DNA of 64,000 bases from the NCBI RefSeq assembly GCF_014698475.1, contig NZ_JACJTB010000001.1:248001-312000 (forward strand), written 5' to 3'. Both the position numbers and the translations under genes were made by a program. The DNA is from Nostoc spongiaeforme FACHB-130 (GTDB lineage: Bacteria > Cyanobacteriota > Cyanobacteriia > Cyanobacteriales > Nostocaceae). This document shows, in pieces, positions 1 through 8,809 of the stretch; the stretch's first letter is position 1, and every line of letters starts with the position of its first letter. The notes under the pieces were generated by a model. That model did not search any database and had not been told where the DNA came from. It worked only from the letters and a program-made list of their open reading frames with translations.

Positions 1-2
1 AA

Positions 3-1820
3 CAGGTAAATAAAACACCAAATGCAGTAGCTGTAGAATTTGCAAATCAGCAATTAACTTACCAACAATTAAACACTAAAGCCAACCAATTAGCTGATTA
101 TTTGCGATCGCTAGGAGTAAAACCAGAAGTATTGGTGGGGATTTGTGTAGAGCGTTCTTTGGATATGATCATTGGGTTACTCGCCATCCTCAAAGCGGGT
201 GGCGCATATATCCCCCTCGACCCCAACTATCCATCTGAACGCATCGCCTATATCCTAGAAGACACACAAGCACCAGTCTTACTCACTCAAGCATCACTCT
301 TGGCAGCAATGCCCCCACACCAAGCCAAGGTAATCTGTTTAGATACTGACTGGCATCACATCAGCCAACACAACCAGGAAAATCTAGTCACGGAAGTCAC
401 GCCTGAGAACCTCGCCTACATTATCTATACCTCTGGTTCTACAGGCAAACCCAAAGGTGTGATGATTCAACATGCCAGCACCGTGGCAATGTTAGATTGG
501 GCAGACAAAACCTTTAGCCGAGAAGCAAGGGCAGGAGTTTTAGCATCCACCTCTATTTGCTTTGACTTGTCGGTATTCGAGATGTTTGTGCCTTTGTGTT
601 GTGGTGGCAAGGTGATTTTAATCGAGAATGCACTATATATCAGCAATCTCCCCGCAACCTGTGGTGTAACTTTAATTAATACTGTCCCCAGCGTGATTGC
701 ACAGTTACTGGAAACAGATAGTATTCCCGCCTCTGTGCAAACTGTGAATATTGCGGGAGAACCACTGCAAAATCAACTCGTGCAGAAACTTTACCAGCAA
801 GCTGACATACAACAGGTATATAACTTGTATGGCCCTTCGGAAGATACCACTTATTCTACGTTTGCCCTCATACAGAAGGGCGCGAACAGCACACCACCAA
901 TTGGTAGACCAATTCACAACACCCAAGCTTATTTGTTAGATGAAAATTTACAACCAGTACCGATAGGTGTACCAGGGATGTTATACCTTGGTGGGGCTGG
1001 TTTAGCCCGTGGCTATCTCAATAAGGTAGAACTCACGGCGGATAAATTTATTCCCAACCCCTACGCTCATGTCCCAGGAGAACGATTATATAAAACTGGC
1101 GATTTAGCCCGCTATTTGCCGAACGGAGAAATTGAATACATTGGACGCATTGACAACCAAGTAAAAATTCGTGGTTTCCGCATTGAATTGGGCGAAATTG
1201 AAGCACTGACAATTCAGCATCCAGGCGTAGAAGCTGCTGTGGTTACGGCTGTGGATGCCCAACAAATAATCGCCTACGTAGTTTTCAACTCAGAACAACC
1301 GCCAACCATTGCGGAGTTACGCGGCTTTTTAGAGGCAAAGTTACCAAACTACATGATTCCCGCAGCTTTTGTGACTTTGGCAGCACTACCATTAACACCT
1401 AATGGTAAAGTCGATCGCAAAGCACTACCCGCACCAGACACAACCCATCCAGAATTAACAGCCGTTTATCAACCACCCCAAACTGAGTTAGAAAAAACCA
1501 TTGCGGATGTTTGGCAAGCAGTGTTGAATATTGAGCGTGTAGGTATTCATGACAATTTCTTTGAACTGGGTGGTCATTCGCTGCTGTTAATTCAAGTTCA
1601 CAGTCAATTACAAAAAATACTCCAGAAAGATTTTCTGTTGGTGGAAATGTTTCAATATCCAACTGTGAGTCGTTTGGCTAGATATTTTAGTCAGGAATCT
1701 ACAATTGCCACGTCTACTATCCCAAATTCCCATCGTGCGGAACAGCGAACTGCTTCGACTCAGCGTCGTAAACAAGCCAGGAAAGAATATCGTGCTGCTA
1801 CTAATCAAACAGGGGAGTGA
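3..1820 (+). CDS. Non-ribosomal peptide synthetase, A-PCP module (5' end outside window)
   Basis: The frame is open to the left edge, so this is the C-terminal part of a larger NRPS. It contains a complete adenylation domain followed by a carrier domain. Visible motifs are LTYQQL (A1), LKAGGAYIPLD (A2), YTSGSTGKPKG (A3), FDLSVFEMF (A4), NLYGPSE (A5), YKTGDL (A7), the RGFRIELGEIE region (A8) and NGKVDRK (A10). The carrier site GGHSLL has its pantetheinylated Ser at about nt 1578. Reading the pocket positions against PheA gives D-L-F-N-N-A-L-T-Y-K, which I recall as an alanine-type code. The protein ends about 70 residues after the carrier Ser with a basic tail and no C, E or TE domain, so the chain must pass to another protein. 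The PKS downstream is the natural acceptor. Amino acid identity is inferred by hand alignment. Confidence 0.93.
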   Translation, partial: QVNKTPNAVAVEFANQQLTYQQLNTKANQLADYLRSLGVKPEVLVGICVERSLDMIIGLLAILKAGGAYIPLDPNYPSERIAYILEDTQAPVLLTQASLLAAMPPHQAKVICLDTDWHHISQHNQENLVTEVTPENLAYIIYTSGSTGKPKGVMIQHASTVAMLDWADKTFSREARAGVLASTSICFDLSVFEMFVPLCCGGKVILIENALYISNLPATCGVTLINTVPSVIAQLLETDSIPASVQTVNIAGEPLQNQLVQKLYQQADIQQVYNLYGPSEDTTYSTFALIQKGANSTPPIGRPIHNTQAYLLDENLQPVPIGVPGMLYLGGAGLARGYLNKVELTADKFIPNPYAHVPGERLYKTGDLARYLPNGEIEYIGRIDNQVKIRGFRIELGEIEALTIQHPGVEAAVVTAVDAQQIIAYVVFNSEQPPTIAELRGFLEAKLPNYMIPAAFVTLAALPLTPNGKVDRKALPAPDTTHPELTAVYQPPQTELEKTIADVWQAVLNIERVGIHDNFFELGGHSLLLIQVHSQLQKILQKDFLLVEMFQYPTVSRLARYFSQESTIATSTIPNSHRAEQRTASTQRRKQARKEYRAATNQTGE

Positions 1821-1856
1821 GTTTGGGAGGAAGATTTGAGGTTTGGTGATTTTTTT

Positions 1857-1920
1857 AACGAACCGCAAAGGACGCAAAGGGCGCAAAGTTATAAGAGTTT
1901 GAGAGAGTTCTTGCGTAAGT
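1857..1920 (+). repeat. Dispersed intergenic repeat R1, copy 1
   Basis: The core reads AACGAACCGCAAAGGACGCA, then a run of further CGCAAAG units and a tail GAGAGAGTTCTTGCGTAAGT. Clear relatives lie at 3658-3723 (reverse), 8461-8496, 14359-14428 (reverse) and 46880-46937, with a decayed one at 21362-21440. It fills most of the gap between the NRPS and the decarboxylase. Confidence 0.8.
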
Positions 1921-1972
1921 TTTAATCAGGTTAGAAGTAACAGCATCAATATTAGTAATTAAAGGAAAATCC

Positions 1973-3616
1973 ATGACATTAAGTGAAACAGAAATTTTAT
2001 CTCGAAACAATCTTCCTCCCACAGATAAAATCGTACAAACTGATATTGCTGAGTATGTTAAACAAATATTTGCCCCGACTCACGGGAAATATCTAGAAAA
2101 TCAACTCGATGAAATAGTTGATGATTTATCGGCGGATTTTTTAATGTCTGAAGATGCCAATACAAATGCTGAGATTGACTGGATTATTAGCAAATTTGGC
2201 AATAGTCAAATCCCTCTAGAACCTACTGATTTTGACAGTTATTTCCAATCTTTAAATGAAAATGTCGTTGCTCATTCTATACATACATCAGCGCCGCAGT
2301 TTATTGGTCACATGACTTCGGCGTTACCTTCCTTTGTGCGCCCTTTAGCAAAATTGATGACAGCGATGAATCAAAATGCTGTCAAAATCGAAACGGCTAA
2401 AGCTTTGAGTTTTTGTGAGCGGGAAGCTTTGGCAATGATGCACCATCAAATTTATCATTTATCTGATAATTTCTACAGCCAACATATTCAAAATAATCAA
2501 AGTACTTTGGGTATTTTGGTTTCTGGTGGGACAACAGCAAATATCACGGCTTTGTGGTGCGCTCGCAATAAATCTTTAGGCGCGACTCATGATTTTTTAG
2601 GTATAGAAAAAGAAGGGTTAACAGCAGCGTTAAATTATTATGTTTATGAAGGGGCGGTGGTCATTGGTTCGGAATTGATGCACTTCTCTTTTGATAAAGC
2701 TGCGGATTTAATGGGAATCAGTACTAAAAATTTGATTCGCGTCCCAGTTGATGCTAATAATCGCGTTAATATCTCAGCATTACGCCAAACTGTTGCAGAA
2801 TGCCGCGCCAAAAATTTACATATTATCGCCATTGTTGGTATTGCTGGAACAACCGATTCTGGTAGTGTTGATTCGTTAACAGAAATTGCTGAAATTGCCC
2901 AAGAAAATCATGTACATTTCCATGTCGATGCTGCTTGGGGTGGCCCTGTGATTTTTTCGCGCAAATACCAACATAAACTAGCGGGAATTGAACAAGCTGA
3001 TTCTGTGACAATTGATGGACATAAACAATTGTATTTGCCAATGGGTATTGGGATGGTATTTTTCCGTGACCCTTATTTAGCCTCAGCAATTGAAAAACAA
3101 GCCAGCTATACCATGCGTAAGGGGTCATTTGATTTAGGTAAACGGGCGTTAGAAGGTTCTCGTCCAGGGATGGCGTTATTTTTACATGCTGGTTTGCAGC
3201 TAATTGGGTTGAATGGTTATGAGTTTTTGATTGATGAAGGTATCCGCAAAACCCAATATATGGCGGCACGAATTGAGGAGTTACCGGAGTTTGAATTGTT
3301 GGCGCAACCTGATACAAATTTGTTAATTTATCGTTATATTCCTGAGCAATTTCGAGATGTAGTTAGTAATAAAAAAATAACTGAATCTGACAATCAAATC
3401 ATCAATGATTTTAATGAAAGATTGCAGAAAAAGCAGCGTCAGATTGGACGGACTTTTATTTCCCGAACTACAAAAACAACTATTAGTTTAGATAAGGAAA
3501 TACCAGTGATTGCGATGCGTGCGGTGATTGCGAATCCTTTAACTACTGAAGGAGATATTGACGCTGTTTTGCTTGATCAAATTCAGATTGCAGCAACAAT
3601 GCCACTGACATATTGA
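1973..3616 (+). CDS. PLP-dependent group II decarboxylase, probable aspartate 1-decarboxylase (PanP-like)
   Basis: 547 aa. The start is supported by AAAGGA 8 nt upstream. The fold is that of group II PLP decarboxylases: an SGGTTAN segment binding phosphate, HVDAAWGG with the Asp that contacts the pyridine nitrogen, and DGHKQ with the Schiff-base Lys at residue 351. The N-terminal half, with FIGHMTSALP and a following NQN segment, resembles the bacterial PanP-type aspartate 1-decarboxylases of Vibrio/Shewanella rather than GadB or aromatic decarboxylases. Such enzymes turn aspartate into beta-alanine and CO2. Its place inside an NRPS/PKS cluster that has a beta-alanine-type A domain at 10.9 kb supports a precursor-supply role, similar in logic to CrpG in the cryptophycin pathway. 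Glutamate or other acidic substrates cannot be excluded from sequence. Confidence 0.85.
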   Translation: MTLSETEILSRNNLPPTDKIVQTDIAEYVKQIFAPTHGKYLENQLDEIVDDLSADFLMSEDANTNAEIDWIISKFGNSQIPLEPTDFDSYFQSLNENVVAHSIHTSAPQFIGHMTSALPSFVRPLAKLMTAMNQNAVKIETAKALSFCEREALAMMHHQIYHLSDNFYSQHIQNNQSTLGILVSGGTTANITALWCARNKSLGATHDFLGIEKEGLTAALNYYVYEGAVVIGSELMHFSFDKAADLMGISTKNLIRVPVDANNRVNISALRQTVAECRAKNLHIIAIVGIAGTTDSGSVDSLTEIAEIAQENHVHFHVDAAWGGPVIFSRKYQHKLAGIEQADSVTIDGHKQLYLPMGIGMVFFRDPYLASAIEKQASYTMRKGSFDLGKRALEGSRPGMALFLHAGLQLIGLNGYEFLIDEGIRKTQYMAARIEELPEFELLAQPDTNLLIYRYIPEQFRDVVSNKKITESDNQIINDFNERLQKKQRQIGRTFISRTTKTTISLDKEIPVIAMRAVIANPLTTEGDIDAVLLDQIQIAATMPLTY

Positions 3617-3657
3617 CTAAAGAAGGCAGGAGGCAGGGGGCAGGAGGAAGAAATATT

Positions 3658-3723
3658 AGGACTTACGCAAGAACTCTCTCAAACTCTTATAACTTCGTGT
3701 CCTTTGCGTCCTTTGCGGTTCGT
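3658..3723 (-). repeat. Dispersed intergenic repeat R1, copy 2
   Basis: Reverse-complement copy of the repeat at 1857-1920. It begins GGACTTACGCAAGAACTCTC and ends with CTTTGCGGTTCGTT. It lies between the decarboxylase and the PKS; with copy 1 it brackets the decarboxylase gene in inverted orientation. Confidence 0.8.
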
Positions 3724-3836
3724 TTATTAATAATTTTGCGTAAGTCATGAAGTGATGAGTGCTGATTTAAATAAAAGTTATTTACTCAGCACTCCTGAAA
3801 CTTAGTCCAGAAATATTTACTGTCAGGTTTTGACTT

Positions 3837-6800
3837 ATGGATATGGCTAATAATTTTATTGATAGCTTAAATAATCAAGATGCGATCGCTATTATTGGAA
3901 TGGCGGGTCGGTTTCCTGGAGCTAATAAAGTTGATAGCTTTTGGCAAAACCTGAAAAATGGTGTAGAGTCAATTTCTAATTTCACGGATGAGGAGCTAAT
4001 CGCGGCTGGGGTAGATACTAAATTGCTCAACAATCCCAATTATGTGAAAGCCAGCGCCATATTAGAAAATATCGATTTATTTGATGCGGCTTTTTTTGGT
4101 TTTTCTCCTAGAGAAGCAGAAGTTACAGACCCACAACACCGCATTTTTTTAGAGGCTGTTTGGGAAGCTTTAGAAAATGCGGGTTATAACTCTGAAATTT
4201 ACCGCGATCGCATCGGTTTATTTGCTGGTGTTGCTGCTAGTGATTATCTACTTTCTAACTTATATAATAATCGCAGTTTTCTCGAATCAGCCGACAGTTA
4301 TCAAGTTTTAATCGGCAATGATAAAGATTTTTTACCGACTTTAGTTTCCTATAAATTAAATTTGCGAGGGCCAAGTATTAATGTTCAAACAGCTTGTTCG
4401 ACATCATTGGTCGCTGTGCATTTAGCTTGTCAAAGTTTACTCAATGGTGAAAGTGATATAGCTTTAGCTGGCGGTGTGACGATTGCAGCTAAACCCAAAA
4501 CTGGATACGAATATCAACCAGGGGGAATTAAATCTCCTGATGGTCATTGTCGGGCTTTTGATATTAACGCCAACGGTACTGTTTTTGGCAATGGTGTGGG
4601 GGTTGTCGTCTTAAAACGCTTAGAAGATGCAATTAATGATGGTGATTTTATTCATGCAATTATTAAAGGTTCAGCAGTTAATAATGATGGTTCTTTAAAG
4701 GTAGGATATACCGCCCCTAGTGTTGATGGTCAACGAGAAGTGATTTTAGAGGCTTTAGCCTTGGCTGGGGTGGAAGTAGAAACTGTCAGTTATATCGAAA
4801 CCCACGGTACAGGAACGGCTTTAGGCGACCCGATTGAAATTCAGGCGTTAACCCAAGCTTTCCGCCATAGTACAAATAAAACAGGTTTTTGTGCCATTGG
4901 TTCTGTCAAAACTAATATTGGTCATTTAGATACAGCCGCCGGTGTGACAGGATTAATCAAAACTGTTTTGGCTTTAAAACATCAGCAAATCCCTGCAAGT
5001 TTGCATTTTCAGCAGCCAAACCCCCAAATTGATTTCGCCAATAGCCCTTTTTACGTCAATCCCAAATTATCAGAGTGGACAACCAACGGCACACCCCGCA
5101 GGGCTGGTGTGAGTTCTTTTGGTATTGGTGGGACTAATGCCCATATCATTTTAGAAGAAGCTCCCGTAATTCCCGCTTCTAGTTCTTCCCGTCCTTGGCA
5201 ATTATTACTGTTGTCTGCGAAAACCAGCACGGCTTTAGAAACAGCCACAGCCCAACTGCGCGATTATTTGACGCAAAATTCTGATGTTCCCCTGACTGAT
5301 GTGGCTTATACTCTGCAAGTCGGTCGTCGGGCTTTTGATTATCGCCGCATCATGATTTGTCACGACCAAGCTGATGCAGTTAAATTGCTAGATAATCAAG
5401 ATAATCAACGTATTTTTAATCACCACTATCAGCCGAGCCACTGTCCTGTCATCTTCATGTTTTCGGGACAAGGATCGCAGTATGCAAACATGGGTCGGGA
5501 ATTGTATGAACTAGAGCCAGTATATAAAAAATACGTAGATACCTGCGCTGAAATTTTACAGCCCTATCTTGGTTTAGATATTCGCTCTCTGCTTTATCCT
5601 CATCCAGAGGCGACAGAAGCGGCTGCAAATCAACTACAACAAACATTCCTCACCCAAAGCGCCTTGTTTGTCACAGAGTACGCCTTGGCGCAGTTATTGA
5701 TGTCTTGGGGCGTGCATCCAGAGGCGATGATTGGTCATAGTATAGGCGAATATGTCGCGGCAGCGATCGCTGGTGTATTTTCTTTAGAAGATGCTCTGGC
5801 AATTGTGGCAAAAAGAGGACAGTTAATGCAGCAACTCCCCCCAGGCAGTATGCTGGCAATTAAGTTACCCGCCAAAGATGTGCAGTCGCTCTTGGATACA
5901 TCCGATTTGTATAGAGTATCTCTGCAAATTGCGGTGATTAACAGTCCATCTGCTTGTGTAGTGTCGGGAATCAGCAGTGTAATTACAGCCTTGGAACAAC
6001 AATTAACTGTGCAAGCAGTTGAATGTCGGCGGTTGCACACATCTCACGCTTTCCATTCGCTGATGATGGAACCAATATTGCCAGCATTTCGGGAGACTTT
6101 CAAAACAGTTAAACTCAATCCACCAAAAATCAGCTTTATTTCTAATGTCACTGGTACTTGGATTACTCCAGCACAAGCCACAAACCCTGATTATTGGTGT
6201 CAACATTTACGGCAAACTGTCAGATTTTCTGAAGGAATATCACAACTAATTCAGCAGTTTGATGGTGTGTTTTTAGAAGTGGGGCCGGGGCGGACTTTAA
6301 GCACAATCACCACACAGCATTTAGGTAAAAATCCTCAGCAACAAGTATTAAGTTCTTTACGCCATATCAAAGACCAACAATCTGATATTTGCTTTTTATT
6401 ACAAACATTAGGTCGGCTGTGGCTGGCGGGTATAGAAATTGATTGGTCAGGATTTTATCGTCACGAACAGCGTCATCGTCTGCCTTTACCAACTTATCCA
6501 TTTGAAGGTAAAAGATACTGGATTAATCCCCAAGCTTCTTCTGTTACTGTCAATGATCATAAACCAGATATTGCTGACTGGTTTTACATTCCTTCTTGGC
6601 AACGTTCTTTACTAACTCATTCATCCACAGCCGTCGGAGAATCAACATGGTTATTGTTTGTAGATGATTTGGGAGTTGGTGAGCAAATACTTGATAAGTT
6701 AAACAATCAAGGTAAAACTGTCATTACTGTTCGCCAAGGTGATGAATTTAAGAAAATCAGTACAACTAGTTATCAAATTAATCCCTACTCAAACTCAAAT

Positions 6801-8417
6801 TATGAACTGTTAATTCAAGAATTAATATCATCGGGACAACAACCAGAAAATATTGCTTACTGTTGGAGTTTAAGCCAGCTTGAAAATTCTCAACCTGACA
6901 AATATTTAGAGTGCAAGGGTTTACTATCTTTGATTCAAAGTATTAGTAATCTGAAAAACCGCCTACAAATCAAGGTGATAACCAATAACATTCTAGAGGT
7001 GAATGGAAATGAAAAACTAAATCCAGAAAAATCACCAATCTTAGGTTTATGTCAAGTAATACCCCAAGAGTACCCCAATATTACTTGTCAGTGTATTGAT
7101 ATTGTTTTAACTGGCGATCGCAGCGATAATCAGATTATTCAGCAACTATTAAATGAGTTAATTTCTGCATCTTTAGATAATGTCATTGCTTACCGCGATC
7201 GTCATCGTTGGGTACAAACATTTACACCAGTTCATTTAGATGCCATTGTTGCCGAAAATATTCCTTTCCGAAATCGGGGTAGTTACCTATTTGCGGGTGG
7301 TTTAGACAGTTTAGAATTTGTGCTGGCGAAACATTTAATAACAACTTGCCAAGCCAAACTGATATTTATTGAAAGTTCTCAATTTCCCAAACAAGAGAAC
7401 TTCTCACAATGGCTAGAAACTCATCTGCCAGATGATACTATCAGCCAGAAAATTCAACATTTTATTGCTTTAGAAGAACTCGGTGCAGCAGTTTTATTGT
7501 TGCGTGCCGATAAAACTAATTATGAGCAAATGCAGCAAATACTTACAGAAAATGTTGAGCAAATTAATGGTGTGATTTATGCAACGGGAATTAAGCATGA
7601 ACAAATATTTGGTTCTTTGGTAGAAATTACAGCTATAGAGTTAGAAAATCTCTTAAAATCACAACATAGTCAAATTACTGTCTTAGAAAAAGTATTACAG
7701 AACTACAATCTAGATTTTGGCTGTATCTTTTCTTCCTTGACTAGCATTTTAGGAGGATTTGGTTTATGTTTAGATGCCGCAGTTTATCAATTAATTGATA
7801 GTTGGGGCAATCAACATAATCGAAATAATTCTTATCAGTGGTATATTATTAACTGGGATAATATACAATTAAATCCAGCCCAAGAATCAACCATATCTGA
7901 GCAAGTTTCTGGAACAACATTAGCAATTACATCAACAGCAGCAATAGAAGTATTTCAGCGAGTCCTTGCTTGTCCACAAGGAACTCAGATGATTATTTCT
8001 CCAATTGATATTAATACCAGAAAAACTCAGACAATTAACCTTGATCCTTGGCAAGATACACAATCTACTCATCAATTAGATTCATCACCGCGCCACTCTA
8101 GACCTAGCCTGAATAACTCATATATTGCGCCTACAAATGAGTTAGAAAAGCAAATTACGGAAATTTGGCAAGCGGTACTAGGAATTGTAGAAATTGGGAT
8201 TTACGACAACTTTTATGAGTTAGGAGGCGATTCGCTAATTGCAACTCAATTAGTTTCTCGTTTGCGGGCTAAATTCCCTGTGGATTTACCTTTGCGTGAC
8301 CTGTTATTAGAAGCAATGACTCCAGTGAAGCAGGCAGAATTTATTGAACAGTTGATGTTAGAAAAAATTGCTGATTTATCGGAGGAAGAAGTAGCTTTAC
8401 TCTTAAGTAATGTCTAA
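3837..8417 (+). CDS. Type I polyketide synthase KS-AT-(inactive KR)-ACP
   Basis: 1526 aa. The KS (about 15-440) has the catalytic Cys at 187 (ACSTS) and both His motifs (THGTG, TNIGHLD). The AT (about 540-860) has Ser635 in GHSIGE and HAFH at 737-740, the malonyl-CoA signature. Residues about 915-1390 look like a ketoreductase with its structural subdomain, but the cofactor loop reads GGLDSLE (1154-1160) instead of GGxGxxG. At the usual Y-A-A-A-N site the sequence is D-A-A-V-Y (1313-1317), so catalytic Tyr and Asn are both lost. The beta-keto group is therefore probably kept. The ACP Ser is 1466 (GGDSL). The C-terminus LSEEEVALLLS resembles docking tails of cyanobacterial megasynthases. It probably adds one unreduced malonyl unit to the upstream NRPS intermediate. 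No convincing Shine-Dalgarno precedes the ATG. Confidence 0.94.
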   Translation: MDMANNFIDSLNNQDAIAIIGMAGRFPGANKVDSFWQNLKNGVESISNFTDEELIAAGVDTKLLNNPNYVKASAILENIDLFDAAFFGFSPREAEVTDPQHRIFLEAVWEALENAGYNSEIYRDRIGLFAGVAASDYLLSNLYNNRSFLESADSYQVLIGNDKDFLPTLVSYKLNLRGPSINVQTACSTSLVAVHLACQSLLNGESDIALAGGVTIAAKPKTGYEYQPGGIKSPDGHCRAFDINANGTVFGNGVGVVVLKRLEDAINDGDFIHAIIKGSAVNNDGSLKVGYTAPSVDGQREVILEALALAGVEVETVSYIETHGTGTALGDPIEIQALTQAFRHSTNKTGFCAIGSVKTNIGHLDTAAGVTGLIKTVLALKHQQIPASLHFQQPNPQIDFANSPFYVNPKLSEWTTNGTPRRAGVSSFGIGGTNAHIILEEAPVIPASSSSRPWQLLLLSAKTSTALETATAQLRDYLTQNSDVPLTDVAYTLQVGRRAFDYRRIMICHDQADAVKLLDNQDNQRIFNHHYQPSHCPVIFMFSGQGSQYANMGRELYELEPVYKKYVDTCAEILQPYLGLDIRSLLYPHPEATEAAANQLQQTFLTQSALFVTEYALAQLLMSWGVHPEAMIGHSIGEYVAAAIAGVFSLEDALAIVAKRGQLMQQLPPGSMLAIKLPAKDVQSLLDTSDLYRVSLQIAVINSPSACVVSGISSVITALEQQLTVQAVECRRLHTSHAFHSLMMEPILPAFRETFKTVKLNPPKISFISNVTGTWITPAQATNPDYWCQHLRQTVRFSEGISQLIQQFDGVFLEVGPGRTLSTITTQHLGKNPQQQVLSSLRHIKDQQSDICFLLQTLGRLWLAGIEIDWSGFYRHEQRHRLPLPTYPFEGKRYWINPQASSVTVNDHKPDIADWFYIPSWQRSLLTHSSTAVGESTWLLFVDDLGVGEQILDKLNNQGKTVITVRQGDEFKKISTTSYQINPYSNSNYELLIQELISSGQQPENIAYCWSLSQLENSQPDKYLECKGLLSLIQSISNLKNRLQIKVITNNILEVNGNEKLNPEKSPILGLCQVIPQEYPNITCQCIDIVLTGDRSDNQIIQQLLNELISASLDNVIAYRDRHRWVQTFTPVHLDAIVAENIPFRNRGSYLFAGGLDSLEFVLAKHLITTCQAKLIFIESSQFPKQENFSQWLETHLPDDTISQKIQHFIALEELGAAVLLLRADKTNYEQMQQILTENVEQINGVIYATGIKHEQIFGSLVEITAIELENLLKSQHSQITVLEKVLQNYNLDFGCIFSSLTSILGGFGLCLDAAVYQLIDSWGNQHNRNNSYQWYIINWDNIQLNPAQESTISEQVSGTTLAITSTAAIEVFQRVLACPQGTQMIISPIDINTRKTQTINLDPWQDTQSTHQLDSSPRHSRPSLNNSYIAPTNELEKQITEIWQAVLGIVEIGIYDNFYELGGDSLIATQLVSRLRAKFPVDLPLRDLLLEAMTPVKQAEFIEQLMLEKIADLSEEEVALLLSNV

Positions 8418-8809
8418 ATATTATAGCAATCATATCTGAGTTGTTAAAAAGTATTTTTTTTAACGAACCGCAAAGGACGCAAAGGACACAAAGAAGGAGA
8501 GGAAGGAGAAGAAAAGGAATTTCACAAACGATTTAGAACTGCTATATATAGCGTATCTTTCTGGGGAAGCACAAACGAAGTATGACTTATACAAAAACTT
8601 CTGAAACTCTCATCTCTCTGTGTTCTCCGTGTCCTCTGTGGTTCGATTCTTATTATTCCGTAGGGAATTACTGGCAAGAATAATTAACCGCAGATAAACG
8701 CAGCAAAAAGTTGCGTGAGCGGATCTGGATCTGCCGATTTGAGCAAACTTTTCAAGACAGATGCACACAGATAAATTTGTAATTTAATAAACTAGGAAAT
8801 TTTATAATT
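8418..8809. other. 392-bp gap filled with dispersed repeats
   Basis: No gene is seen. A truncated R1 repeat lies at 8461-8496. A second family (AATAATTAACCGCAGATAAA, 8680-8699) recurs in reverse orientation at about 17824-17866 and 46027-46055. The last 60 bases are A/T-rich, and TAGGAAA precedes the NRPS start, so the NRPS may have its own promoter here. Confidence 0.6.
8461..8496 (+). repeat. Dispersed intergenic repeat R1, truncated copy 3
   Basis: Only the first half of R1 is present: TAACGAACCGCAAAGGACGC followed by AAAGGACACAAAG. The tail seen in the other copies is missing and purine-rich sequence follows. Confidence 0.7.

Noticed and set aside
2823-3317. 164-codon antisense frame in the decarboxylase gene
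   Set aside because: The sense frame encodes an intact PLP enzyme with all motifs; the antisense peptide shows no family pattern.
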